From contig DATKYK010000009.1 of assembly GCA_035528575.1 (NCBI GenBank), positions 1-57,864 on the forward strand: a stretch of 57,864 bases of DNA. Reading direction: 5' to 3'. Origin of the DNA: Dehalococcoidia bacterium. GTDB taxonomy: Bacteria > Chloroflexota > Dehalococcoidia > E44-bin15. The translations under genes and the position numbers were made by a program. A model generated the notes under the pieces. The model worked only from the letters and a program-made list of their open reading frames with translations, searched no databases and was not told the DNA's origin. Shown in pieces: positions 44,662 to 53,051 of this stretch; within the stretch, counting starts at the first letter, position 1, and every line of letters begins with the position of its first letter.

Positions 44662-44773
44662 GCGCCCTGTGCTGAGCAAAGAGAAGAAGATGAATTTCCC
44701 TATTCGCATTATTGAGGCTTCTGGTAAGAGCGTAATTTGTAAGCAATGCTCTTCGTGCCACGCTTGCCGTTAG
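44636..44773 (+). CDS. Cys-rich RiPP precursor peptide (45 aa)
   Basis: This 45-residue peptide starts at ATG 44636 after GGGAGGCGAAGCA. The N-terminal part is basic and contains K-Y8-E-R-P11-V-L13, the YxxPxL pattern recognised by RRE domains in lasso-peptide leaders. The C-terminus is CKQCSSCHACR, with Cys at 35, 38, 41 and 44 (C-x2-C-x2-C-x2-C). There is no acidic residue after residue 28, so a lasso isopeptide ring is unlikely. Thioether links by the radical SAM enzyme, or metal binding, are more plausible. The leader/core border is unknown. An upstream in-frame ATG at 44591 lies inside the PqqD gene and is unlikely. Confidence 0.8.
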   Translation: MEKKKMKYERPVLSKEKKMNFPIRIIEASGKSVICKQCSSCHACR

Positions 44774-44869
44774 ACTTATTAAACAGTGCATTTCGTCTTT
44801 AAATGCTTCTGATGTTCGCCTAAGTAGCCTTGATTGGTCTTGTCAGTCACCATATGTTAGGGAGATGTC

Positions 44870-47800
44870 ATGAATCAAGCCGATTTCGAGAAGCTAGAAA
44901 CACTCAACGCGCAGATCGACGTATGGATCGACGAAGAAGAGTATAGAGTGATCCAAGACTGTCTGCCTCTCTCAAAAAAAGCGGAACAGCAGATTGAATC
45001 ATGCTTTGGGCCTACTCGCTGTACTAAGTGGAAAGAACGACGTTGGTCAGATGCTCTTAATTGGGAGGAATATGCCTTTCCTATCGAAACAGTCATATGG
45101 CCAGAGAAATCGCAAAAGAATCTCAACTTGAAACCTATTGAGAGTTACTGGTCTCACTTATTCTATGCCAAGCGAATTCGCGCTATGATCCAAGAGAGAG
45201 GTACTGATTGCTACTTTCGCCGTCTGGATGATGTAGTGGCATATCTTGAGAAACACCTTCCGCCTCCACCCCTGGCTAATGCAAAGAAGGCGCAAAGAAT
45301 CCAAACAAACAAGTTAGCAGTAATCTATCTCCTTGAGCTTTCCGCTGCAGCAGAAGAACTAGAACAACTAGGTTTTGCCCAACGCGCACACCGATTAATT
45401 AAAAACAAACGCATTGAGTTTGGACGCGAATTCAGTCATTTCTACGATCTATTAGCAAGGTACAATATTGGGATTTCCTATTTTCACAACTCTCGTTATC
45501 GCAATGCTGTTCTGGAGTTTAATAAAATCATCTATGATTTGGATATGCTCCATAGTCTCTATAAAAACGAAATCGAGTTCTTTAGTAATCGTTGCTATAC
45601 TAAACTATTATATTTACCTGCTGTCCTCTATCGGGCTGATATTCAGCTGAAAATACAGCTAGCATATCATTCGCTTGATACCTTGCATATCTACCGTAAA
45701 AAGTTTGACGATGCCGATAAAGAATATAAGAAGATGAAGCGTGATCTTATTAAAGCTGAGGCCTATCAGCAGATGGCACGGTTAGATAAGAGTTCGCAAT
45801 GCCTTAGTGAGACGTGTAAAAAGCTTTTCTCCATAAGATTTTGCCGTGACAATTGTTTCCCCTATGAGCTTGAGGCAAGGAAAACAGACGTCTGTGTACC
45901 CAAAGTTGAAAATGGTGAATATCGTCAGAATATTAAAGGGCGCTTTTTGAGTATACTCATGCAACATCATCTTGTCTACTTAAGTGAGATCATCGGTCCT
46001 CTGGTTGAGCAGACCGAAAAGGCCCCAGATTGGATTAGCAGAAATTTGCCTTATTTAAGGAGGTTAGGTACAGCCTTTAGACGACAATATTTCAGGTCTG
46101 TTGAATACCAAAGTCCTAATCGTATAGGCTATTACGAACAGTTAGCTGAGTACCTAGCGTGGATAACCAAGATAAGTGAGACCAAGTCTGTTAAGGGAGA
46201 TAGTCACACGACACATGAACTGCAGAAAATAAACTCGAAGTTATACCAACAGAGGAAGTTAGGCATATTAGAGAACGAAGAAAAACGTAATGAAGTGATT
46301 GAAGCGGGTAGCTGTCCTCAATGCAAACTCAAAGGAATTGACCTCATGCGGATAAATCCTGATCACTTTAATCAGTTCAGCGATCGAATGCTAGTTTTTT
46401 ACGAAAAACAGTTTAAAGGTGATAGAGATATATTTACTAAGCGTTTAATCAAGTTGGAGAATAACCGCGATAATCTGAGAATAAATGACCTTGAGCTACG
46501 CTATCAAACCGAGCAGGTAGTCAATTCACTAAATTCAAATTATTCAAACCAATATATATGTTGGGATGGAATATTAGATAGAAGTGCTTTCATTGGACTC
46601 CTGAAATGCGCAAGGGTGAATAGTGATGGTGACAAACATGTTTATCTCTTAGAGGATCATTACGAGAAAGTTATTAAACAATGGAATAGGTTATTCCTCC
46701 GCCACCTCGATAGACGAAGTATCCACCAAGCTGGTGGCAATGGGCTTTATTTCGCTGGCCTTCGTAGATGGAACTCTTCATCGCCAGCCAAAGGACGTTC
46801 CGTAGGAGGAGGCTATCTGATATATCATGCTAATAAAACTGGTCAAGTGGACCTTGGAATAGCAATTGATCCTGGCTTCGACTTCGTGAGAAATTTATTC
46901 CATATGGGCTTTAGCTTAAGAGATATTGACATAGTCCTTATAAGCCATGCCGATCTTGATCATATTCGGGATTTTGAGTCTATAATCAATCTCCTCTTCG
47001 AACTCTCAAAGCGGGGTAAATATACAAGGCGCATTCATGTTATCCTCACACTAGGAGTATATAAGAGACTAGAACATATAATAGAGAACCCGACCTACCG
47101 TCACTTTCTTGAGCCTTACATCATTGATATTAATAAAGAGATCTCCCCTGATTATTTTGAAAATCTTCATAAAGGACCAAAATTTTGTTTTGAGCATGTC
47201 CCTCCTGAAAAAAAAGAAGGCAAGGATAAGAAGACTTCTACAGAGGTGTTGGATGCTGATCCTCAGCTTATGGATTATCGAGCTATATTGCCGTCAGAAC
47301 CGGGGAAGAGGCCAAATAAAGATGAATATCCCAGAGTCGAGATAATACCTACAAGGGCCTATCACAATGATCACAGTGGTTATTCCGATAGCTTTGGGTT
47401 TTTAGTTAAAATAAAGCTTCCTACAGAAGATGAAACGATAGTTACATTTGGTTATACAGGGGATACTAAATGGATTTATGGCGAAATTGATGATCCTATC
47501 TCAGAAGAACGTATAAAGCAGGGCGATCAAGAGCGAGTGATCAGCGATATCGCTACTCAATATGTCTCAGTCGATAACGCGAATTCTAGGTGCAATGTCA
47601 TTTTGATGCACCTCGGTTCGCTTATTGATGAAGGAATGTCTTTCGCTAAGTATGATCAATGTGATGAAGATCCTGAGAAGGAAGAAGCATGTGAAAATCT
47701 AGTTCGTAAAAACCGGCATCCTTATTTAATTGGCGTATTAAGGCTTCTGTCCACGCTTCTTCGATTATATGACAAGGCTCCCCAGCCGAAAGTTGATGAG

Positions 47801-48178
47801 CCTCTGATACTTATCGGCGAGTTTGGGGAAGAGCTACGGGGAGGTCTTCGGAGGGACCTTATCAAACGGCTAAGAGAATTGTACGAGGGTAAGTTTTCAC
47901 TCTTACCTATAGATGTCGGAATAACTATCCGTCTCTGGAGTCCGTCAAAGGAAAAAGGTGAAGTTGAAGAAGCTGAGAGTGAAAGTCATTCTTATAGGGT
48001 ATGGTGTGTTCAGTGCGATGAATTTGTACCTATAAATGAATCTGAATTCGATCGTTATGGAGAAGATGAAGCCCTTTTCTGTATATGTAAAACGTGCAAA
48101 GAAGCTACATCACACGATGTCATTCAAGAGCGACTTCGCCATCTCTATGAGGTTGGCTGTGAACTAAAGACTGCTTAG
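44870..48178 (+). CDS. 1102-residue protein with MBL-fold hydrolase domain
   Basis: This is a very large protein. Residues 1-600 are mostly helical with TPR-like character (YNIGISYFHNSRYRNAVLEF) and a GSCPQCK pair near 482. Around 650-920 is a metallo-beta-lactamase domain: IDPGFDF, then H693-A-D695-L-D697-H698 (HxDxDH), H832 in YHNDHSGY, D865 in YTGDTKW and H914 in LMHLGS, a complete metal set. The end has a zinc ribbon (WCVQC, CICKTC). No signal peptide is present. It starts 96 bp after the peptide gene. PqqB, also MBL-fold, acts on the PQQ peptide; a hydrolase or oxidase role here is inference. Confidence 0.75.
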   Translation: MNQADFEKLETLNAQIDVWIDEEEYRVIQDCLPLSKKAEQQIESCFGPTRCTKWKERRWSDALNWEEYAFPIETVIWPEKSQKNLNLKPIESYWSHLFYAKRIRAMIQERGTDCYFRRLDDVVAYLEKHLPPPPLANAKKAQRIQTNKLAVIYLLELSAAAEELEQLGFAQRAHRLIKNKRIEFGREFSHFYDLLARYNIGISYFHNSRYRNAVLEFNKIIYDLDMLHSLYKNEIEFFSNRCYTKLLYLPAVLYRADIQLKIQLAYHSLDTLHIYRKKFDDADKEYKKMKRDLIKAEAYQQMARLDKSSQCLSETCKKLFSIRFCRDNCFPYELEARKTDVCVPKVENGEYRQNIKGRFLSILMQHHLVYLSEIIGPLVEQTEKAPDWISRNLPYLRRLGTAFRRQYFRSVEYQSPNRIGYYEQLAEYLAWITKISETKSVKGDSHTTHELQKINSKLYQQRKLGILENEEKRNEVIEAGSCPQCKLKGIDLMRINPDHFNQFSDRMLVFYEKQFKGDRDIFTKRLIKLENNRDNLRINDLELRYQTEQVVNSLNSNYSNQYICWDGILDRSAFIGLLKCARVNSDGDKHVYLLEDHYEKVIKQWNRLFLRHLDRRSIHQAGGNGLYFAGLRRWNSSSPAKGRSVGGGYLIYHANKTGQVDLGIAIDPGFDFVRNLFHMGFSLRDIDIVLISHADLDHIRDFESIINLLFELSKRGKYTRRIHVILTLGVYKRLEHIIENPTYRHFLEPYIIDINKEISPDYFENLHKGPKFCFEHVPPEKKEGKDKKTSTEVLDADPQLMDYRAILPSEPGKRPNKDEYPRVEIIPTRAYHNDHSGYSDSFGFLVKIKLPTEDETIVTFGYTGDTKWIYGEIDDPISEERIKQGDQERVISDIATQYVSVDNANSRCNVILMHLGSLIDEGMSFAKYDQCDEDPEKEEACENLVRKNRHPYLIGVLRLLSTLLRLYDKAPQPKVDEPLILIGEFGEELRGGLRRDLIKRLRELYEGKFSLLPIDVGITIRLWSPSKEKGEVEEAESESHSYRVWCVQCDEFVPINESEFDRYGEDEALFCICKTCKEATSHDVIQERLRHLYEVGCELKTA

Positions 48179-48191
48179 GAGTTATCAACAA

Positions 48192-49019
48192 GTGAATCAA
48201 GCAGTATCTATACATGAGATGACTAACCTTACGATTATTAGATTGGCTTGTTTTATACATGAAGCACTAGATAGCCGGTTGGAGGCCATCCGCCTGGCGC
48301 GGGCTGGCTGGGCATTGTTGGCCAGCGGCTGCTCTGCCAGTTCTACTTTCCCTGGCCACACCCTGGCCTCATACTTGATAGATGCCCAGCGTGAAGATGG
48401 AGGATGGGCCGATGTTGAGGAAACATTGTGGTGCTTAGGATTTGTGTCTTTCTATGGTGGGGATTACTCTACACAACTAGAGCGTGGAAAGCAGTGGCTT
48501 GATTCTGTGCAGAAGCCCTGTGGGGCATGGGGAAAGACGGAGCGCGATCAGCCGCGAATCCCGGTCACCGGGTTGGTTATTGCTGTTTTGCCAGAGGTAG
48601 TAGAACTAGAGGCACTGGATTGGTTGGCTGACGAGTGGAAACACGACCTTGACTCTAGTGTGCAGCTCACGTACAAGGGAGCCTTCTTTTTGCTCGCCCA
48701 GATGCATCCCCAGGCCCCCACTAAGAATGACTTGGTGGAGCGCACCATCGCTTTACTGTGCAGTGAGCAAGGGGACGACGGTGGCTTTGGCCCCTGGAAG
48801 GGGCATCCGGTGGGGAGCGATCCCTGGAGTACGGGTGTGGCCCTCTGGGGGTTATCAGGATTCGCATCACGGGTTCCAGCTCAGACATTCGAACGAGGGA
48901 TGTCTTGGCTTCAGTCACGACAACTCGACAATGGGATGTGGCCCTATCACTACCTGGACGAAGGTACGGCGATGGCCCTAATTGGGGCAGCTAGTGCCCT
49001 TCGCTCTATGAAGGAATAG
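48192..49019 (+). CDS. Alpha/alpha-toroid protein (prenyltransferase/squalene-cyclase-like repeats)
   Basis: This 275-residue protein has repeats of the kind seen in squalene-hopene cyclases and prenyltransferase beta subunits: AQREDGGWAD, SVQKPCGAWGK, SEQGDDGGFGPW and SRQLDNGMWPYHY, each followed by a helix with an S/T-G-A-L pattern (WSTGVALWGL; EGTAMALIGA). The catalytic DxDD of cyclases is not visible and length is under half of a cyclase. It may be a binding or non-terpene enzyme module. GTG start with GGAG upstream; only 13 bp after the MBL gene and 6 bp before asnB. Confidence 0.75.
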   Translation: MNQAVSIHEMTNLTIIRLACFIHEALDSRLEAIRLARAGWALLASGCSASSTFPGHTLASYLIDAQREDGGWADVEETLWCLGFVSFYGGDYSTQLERGKQWLDSVQKPCGAWGKTERDQPRIPVTGLVIAVLPEVVELEALDWLADEWKHDLDSSVQLTYKGAFFLLAQMHPQAPTKNDLVERTIALLCSEQGDDGGFGPWKGHPVGSDPWSTGVALWGLSGFASRVPAQTFERGMSWLQSRQLDNGMWPYHYLDEGTAMALIGAASALRSMKE

Positions 49020-49025
49020 TAATCT

Positions 49026-50717
49026 ATGTGTGGAATCGTGGGCATATGGGATCAGCCAGATGAGGCAACAGTGGTCAAAATGGCCCAAGCTGTGGCTCAC
49101 CGCGGACCAGACGGTCTGGACTGCATGACAAATGATAATAGCAGTCTGGGGGCATCCCGTCTGGCCATTGTTGGCGATCCAGTTGCCCCGGCTGTGTTTT
49201 ACGACATAGAAACAAACGTCGCTGTTCTCCTTAATGGCGAGATCTATAACGTCGACGCCCTGCGAACGCAATTGGCAGTGAATGGCACTATTTTCCATAC
49301 GAACTTGGAATCTGAGGTTGTAGCCAAGCTATATGTCCACCATGGACTCGGCTTCGCGGAGCGTCTTAAGGGAATGTTCGCGGTGGTCATCTTGGATGGC
49401 GATCGGTTGCTCTTGACCCGCGACAGATTTGGCATTAAGCCCCTGTATTACGCAGACTTAGGGGAAAAGATAGTCTTTGGGTCTGAAATCAAAGCTCTTT
49501 TGGCACACCCAAGCATTTCTCCTCAGTTAAACATCGCAGCCCTCCAGGAGTCCATGGTCTTTGGATACGTATACTCTGCTGACAAGACTTTGTTTGAAGG
49601 GATTCAGCAGGTCGAACCAGGCACCGTCGTTAATTTTGGTGAAGGCAAACGATCAGTTCAGAAATTCGGGGAATTGCCCCAGGCGCGGTACCAGGATGAG
49701 GGAGAACACCCCGAGTACCAGACTGCGATTGCCCAGTTGAGAGAGCATCTTATTGAAACAATGGACTTGCTCCTGCGTCATGGTGACCACCCCATGGGTA
49801 TCTATCTTTCAGGAGGGTTGGATTCAACAATCTTGACCCTGGTTGCGCGGGCCATACTTGATCGTCCCGTCACGACCTTTACCTTAGCTGACAATAATAC
49901 TAATCCAGACTTTTTAGCAGCTAGAGAGGTAGCCCAGAGACTTGGCACCCAGCATGTCGAACGGGTAGTAGGTCTTCATGACTATTTCTCAAGACTTGAA
50001 CACTTTACGACTCACTACGAGGGCCTATTAGCGGGAGGAGTGTTCGACTTGCAGGGGGCGCCTGCCTTCCACCTCATATCTGAAACTGTATCTCAACACG
50101 TTCGAGTTGCTTTCTCAGGAGAGGGTGCCGACGAGCTATTTGGCGGTTACTACTGGATCTATACTCATCCCTTGGGGTTCTCAGACCGCATTAGAAATCG
50201 CATGAATTCAATGCCGGTTGGCGATGGAGTGCGTCAAATGGTAGAGGAGCTTTTCTCCTCGCCCGAGGACGAGAGAATATACCGTCGCAATCTCTTTGAC
50301 GCCTTGATGAGAAGTGGCTTGTCGAACTGCCATTTGCAAAGCGTAGACAGATCATCTGGGGCTTTTGGCTTCGAGATTCGTCCTGCATACCTATTCGACG
50401 ACTTGGCAGATTTTGCTTTGCGACTGCCTATTGAGTACAAGGTGCCTGACAAACGGATAACCAAACGAATTCTGAGGGATGCCTTCCGTCCCGAGTTGGA
50501 GCAACTAGGTTTGGAGTGGGTTCTGGTGCGCCGGAAGATGGGCATGCCCACAGCACTGAGCAATATTGCAAAGCCAATTCAAGAAAGAATGGAGAACGCA
50601 GTTAGTGATGTAGCTTTTTCCGATCGTCCTCTTAAGGATTATCTGCATACTAAGACCGACGTGTATCTGTTTGACCTCTTTAATAAGGCTTTCTTATCAG
50701 AGCCAGTAAATGTCTAG
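49026..50717 (+). CDS. Asparagine synthetase (glutamine-hydrolysing) homologue
   Basis: This 563-residue protein has an N-terminal Ntn glutaminase domain with the nucleophile Cys2 (MCGIVGIW), HRGPDG and LNGEIYN. The C-terminal ATP-pyrophosphatase domain has YLSGGLDST near residue 262 and FSGEGADELFGGYYW. All catalytic residues for Gln hydrolysis and adenylation are present. AsnB homologues in RiPP clusters form amide or isopeptide bonds (lasso cyclase), but those often have altered glutaminase halves. Here an amidation reaction with Gln-derived ammonia is at least as likely. Its neighbours are within 8 bp. Confidence 0.88.
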   Translation: MCGIVGIWDQPDEATVVKMAQAVAHRGPDGLDCMTNDNSSLGASRLAIVGDPVAPAVFYDIETNVAVLLNGEIYNVDALRTQLAVNGTIFHTNLESEVVAKLYVHHGLGFAERLKGMFAVVILDGDRLLLTRDRFGIKPLYYADLGEKIVFGSEIKALLAHPSISPQLNIAALQESMVFGYVYSADKTLFEGIQQVEPGTVVNFGEGKRSVQKFGELPQARYQDEGEHPEYQTAIAQLREHLIETMDLLLRHGDHPMGIYLSGGLDSTILTLVARAILDRPVTTFTLADNNTNPDFLAAREVAQRLGTQHVERVVGLHDYFSRLEHFTTHYEGLLAGGVFDLQGAPAFHLISETVSQHVRVAFSGEGADELFGGYYWIYTHPLGFSDRIRNRMNSMPVGDGVRQMVEELFSSPEDERIYRRNLFDALMRSGLSNCHLQSVDRSSGAFGFEIRPAYLFDDLADFALRLPIEYKVPDKRITKRILRDAFRPELEQLGLEWVLVRRKMGMPTALSNIAKPIQERMENAVSDVAFSDRPLKDYLHTKTDVYLFDLFNKAFLSEPVNV

Positions 50718-51843
50718 AACAATTGCTATTCTCAGCAAGTACCCCCCCTTGGAAGGAGGCATTGCTGCTAAAACCTACTGGATAGCCCGCGGATTAGCAG
50801 CTAGAGGTCACGAGGTTCACATTATCACTGATGGGCTCGATGCTGGACGAGAATACCGCATTCAAGGCAACGATGAACCTCCCGAAGTGTTGCCTAACCT
50901 GTGGATACACCGACCCAAAGAGGAGATTCCTTGGCATATACCAGAAGGCGATGAGAACTTCCTGACCTTGCTGGATCTTACAATAAGAATGATTCAAGAG
51001 CACAAAGTGCGAGTTCTGGACACGGGCTACCTCGTGCCCTACGGCATCATAGGTCATATAGCTAAGCGTATCACCGGCATCGTACATGTGCTCCGGCATG
51101 GTGGCTCGGACATAGAGAAGTTCCTCAAAGGGAAGGTTTTAGGGGCAGTGCTCTACGAGACAATAAACTGTGCTGACGTGGTGGTTACTGATGAACGACA
51201 CAAAGATTTGCTGAAGCCAATGAATAAGAATTTGGTTTTGCAACCGCCTTACGTTGTTGATGCTGAAGCGTTTGTTCCAAGAGAGGGTCCGGAGCTCAAA
51301 CAGCGGCTAGCTGTCATAGGCAAGGTCAATTATCATTGGCAGTCTAAGGGTTTGCACCATATTGCTGAGATTATGCATCGACTCACAGGTCAATTCGAGT
51401 GTGTGTTCGTTGGTCAGGGAAAAGGCATGTCTGACCTCCAGAGCACTCTGGGCCAAGAAGTAGTTTCCAATATTATTTGGAAACCGTTTGTACCCCCTTG
51501 GAAAATGCCGCATCTGCTGGATCAGTTAGACGCTCTCTTTTTATTTGAATCAGGTTTGCCACATCCCGTCGTGTCTAATTTAGCAATGGAGGCTATGTGT
51601 TCGGGTGTCGGAATTATAACGGATCGAACAGATTTCGCCGAGACATATGAAGGGCTTGTGGCTATTGGTGATGAACAAGTCCTTGTGGTCCAGCCTGTAA
51701 ATCCATCTTTAGCCGCAGAGGAGATTGTGCGCTGGTTGGATAAGCGAGCCAAGCCAAGACAGTCTGAAGGTCAGCTCGCTACGTACCGCGATTACCTTGC
51801 TGCCACCGAAGCCCTTTATAGCAATATCCTGAGCTGTTATTGA
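50710..51843 (+). CDS. Family 4 glycosyltransferase
   Basis: This 377-residue GT-B enzyme has ILSKYPPLEGGIAAKTYWIA at the N-terminus (acceptor side, GG loop), RGHEVHII, and the donor-side VVSNLAMEAMCSGVGIIT with the conserved Glu in the nucleotide-sugar site. No signal peptide is present; it should be cytoplasmic. It overlaps asnB by eight bases, so it belongs to the same unit. In mycofactocin a glycosyltransferase decorates the peptide product; here the acceptor is unknown. Confidence 0.85.
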   Translation: MSRTIAILSKYPPLEGGIAAKTYWIARGLAARGHEVHIITDGLDAGREYRIQGNDEPPEVLPNLWIHRPKEEIPWHIPEGDENFLTLLDLTIRMIQEHKVRVLDTGYLVPYGIIGHIAKRITGIVHVLRHGGSDIEKFLKGKVLGAVLYETINCADVVVTDERHKDLLKPMNKNLVLQPPYVVDAEAFVPREGPELKQRLAVIGKVNYHWQSKGLHHIAEIMHRLTGQFECVFVGQGKGMSDLQSTLGQEVVSNIIWKPFVPPWKMPHLLDQLDALFLFESGLPHPVVSNLAMEAMCSGVGIITDRTDFAETYEGLVAIGDEQVLVVQPVNPSLAAEEIVRWLDKRAKPRQSEGQLATYRDYLAATEALYSNILSCY

Positions 51844-51997
51844 ACAAAGAAACGATTTCGATCCTCTTGTGCACAGGATACCGAGTTTTGATTTACAACA
51901 ATATACACTTCCCAGGAGTAGCAGATTATCGGCAGCCTACCCATGTGCCGATGGAATAATACCAAAGTTTATAACATCTGACCTTTGGGAGGTAAGT

Positions 51998-52405
51998 ATG
52001 CCGCAAGACAGAATATCAGGAAGAGCAGCTAATCAGTGGGGACATGAAATGGCAAAGTGGGTGGCACAATATCTGGGAACTGCATTGCTGTCTGACTTTA
52101 GTAACGAGGCGTTTCTCGGCGACGAGCGCATAGTTATTAAGAGTGCACACCAGAGGACACCTCAAATCGGTTTATCTCAAGCCACACTAGCGCGAGTGCA
52201 AAAGATAATCGCAGTACTAGAGAATCCAGATAACAGCTATACGATCTACAAATTGAATCCCACATGGTATCGGAGTCACATGGCTCCTTCACGGAGTGAG
52301 AGACCTTCCACCGAGAAGGTAATGATGGTTCAGTGTAAATTAGTTCGTGAAGAGGGTCATGTTATGAGAATAATACCTCAAGATTCAGTAGGCGGTGGTA
52401 TTTAA
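51998..52405 (+). CDS. Hypothetical protein
   Basis: This 135-residue protein is called from ATG at 51998, preceded by TTGGGAGGTAAGT. The frame extends upstream to 51869 without a good start. GRAANQWGHEMAKWVAQYLG and DERIVIKSAHQRTPQIGLS, followed by a helix (ATLARVQKIIAVLEN), are visible. The D-E-x4-K stretch faintly recalls nuclease cores but is not decisive. It lies 154 bp after the glycosyltransferase, on the same strand, and may or may not belong to the cluster. Confidence 0.5.
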   Translation: MPQDRISGRAANQWGHEMAKWVAQYLGTALLSDFSNEAFLGDERIVIKSAHQRTPQIGLSQATLARVQKIIAVLENPDNSYTIYKLNPTWYRSHMAPSRSERPSTEKVMMVQCKLVREEGHVMRIIPQDSVGGGI

Positions 52406-53051
52406 ATGATACCCCGGTCTTTTCAGACAATCGCTAGTAAATGCTATTGCCCCGATTAGGTGTGATCACGATTTTTCCAGCAAAAAACTGTTCGCCTGTG
52501 TTATCCTCGTTCTGTTAACGGTTCAATCCACCTCAGCTTATTATAACAGCTGCACGTATAGCAAGTTCACATCAGCATTTCCTAGCCATTGCACAAACTG
52601 ACGTTTTGTTGCTGCTGCCATTTTGCTCGGTTCTGCTCGAAAACATGGCTTGTTCTGTGTAGTTCTCTGAATTCTCCCCGGATTAGGGTGTCAAAATCAC
52701 CTTTTTTAATTCACTGTAGATATAAAATACCGACACCCGGACTTCTGATCATGGTGTCATGGTTGGATCGATATTGAATTGGCTAGCAGCGCTCGAATTA
52801 GTCTCCATAGTAACCGCACGCACACCTGTGCAGCTACTACAGACGTAGATGTTTCCTGCTTCCAGCTAATCCACCTTTGTTGAAAATCGTGGTTTTCTTG
52901 CTATAAAAATGGTATCAGCTTCTGGTTTATCTGTTACCCATTCATCAAATGATTTATAGTCAGGAGGCTTTATAATGATTGATTACAGGTCTTTGACAAT
53001 CGGATATCTTCCCAGATTATGTACTGCGTAGAGTGCAGTATAAATAGAGCC
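52406..53051. other. 646-bp intergenic region, no gene seen
   Basis: GGTATTTAAATGATACC just after 52395 is a small palindrome that may end transcription. The rest is A/T-rich with no convincing coding frame, tRNA or repeat. It separates the accessory cluster from the thiolase operon. Confidence 0.45.

Noticed and set aside
43343-48178. Calling the cluster PQQ or mycofactocin biosynthesis
   Set aside because: The peptide lacks the Glu/Tyr of PqqA and the C-terminal Val-Tyr of MftA, and PqqC and MftD/MftE are absent.
44636-51843. Calling the cluster a lasso-peptide locus
   Set aside because: There is a YxxPxL motif, an RRE and an AsnB homologue, but no transglutaminase-like leader protease and no Asp/Glu at a ring position after a Gly.
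52589-52777. Small Cys/Phe-rich frame after the cluster as another peptide precursor
   Set aside because: No ribosome-binding site, and composition typical of translated non-coding DNA.
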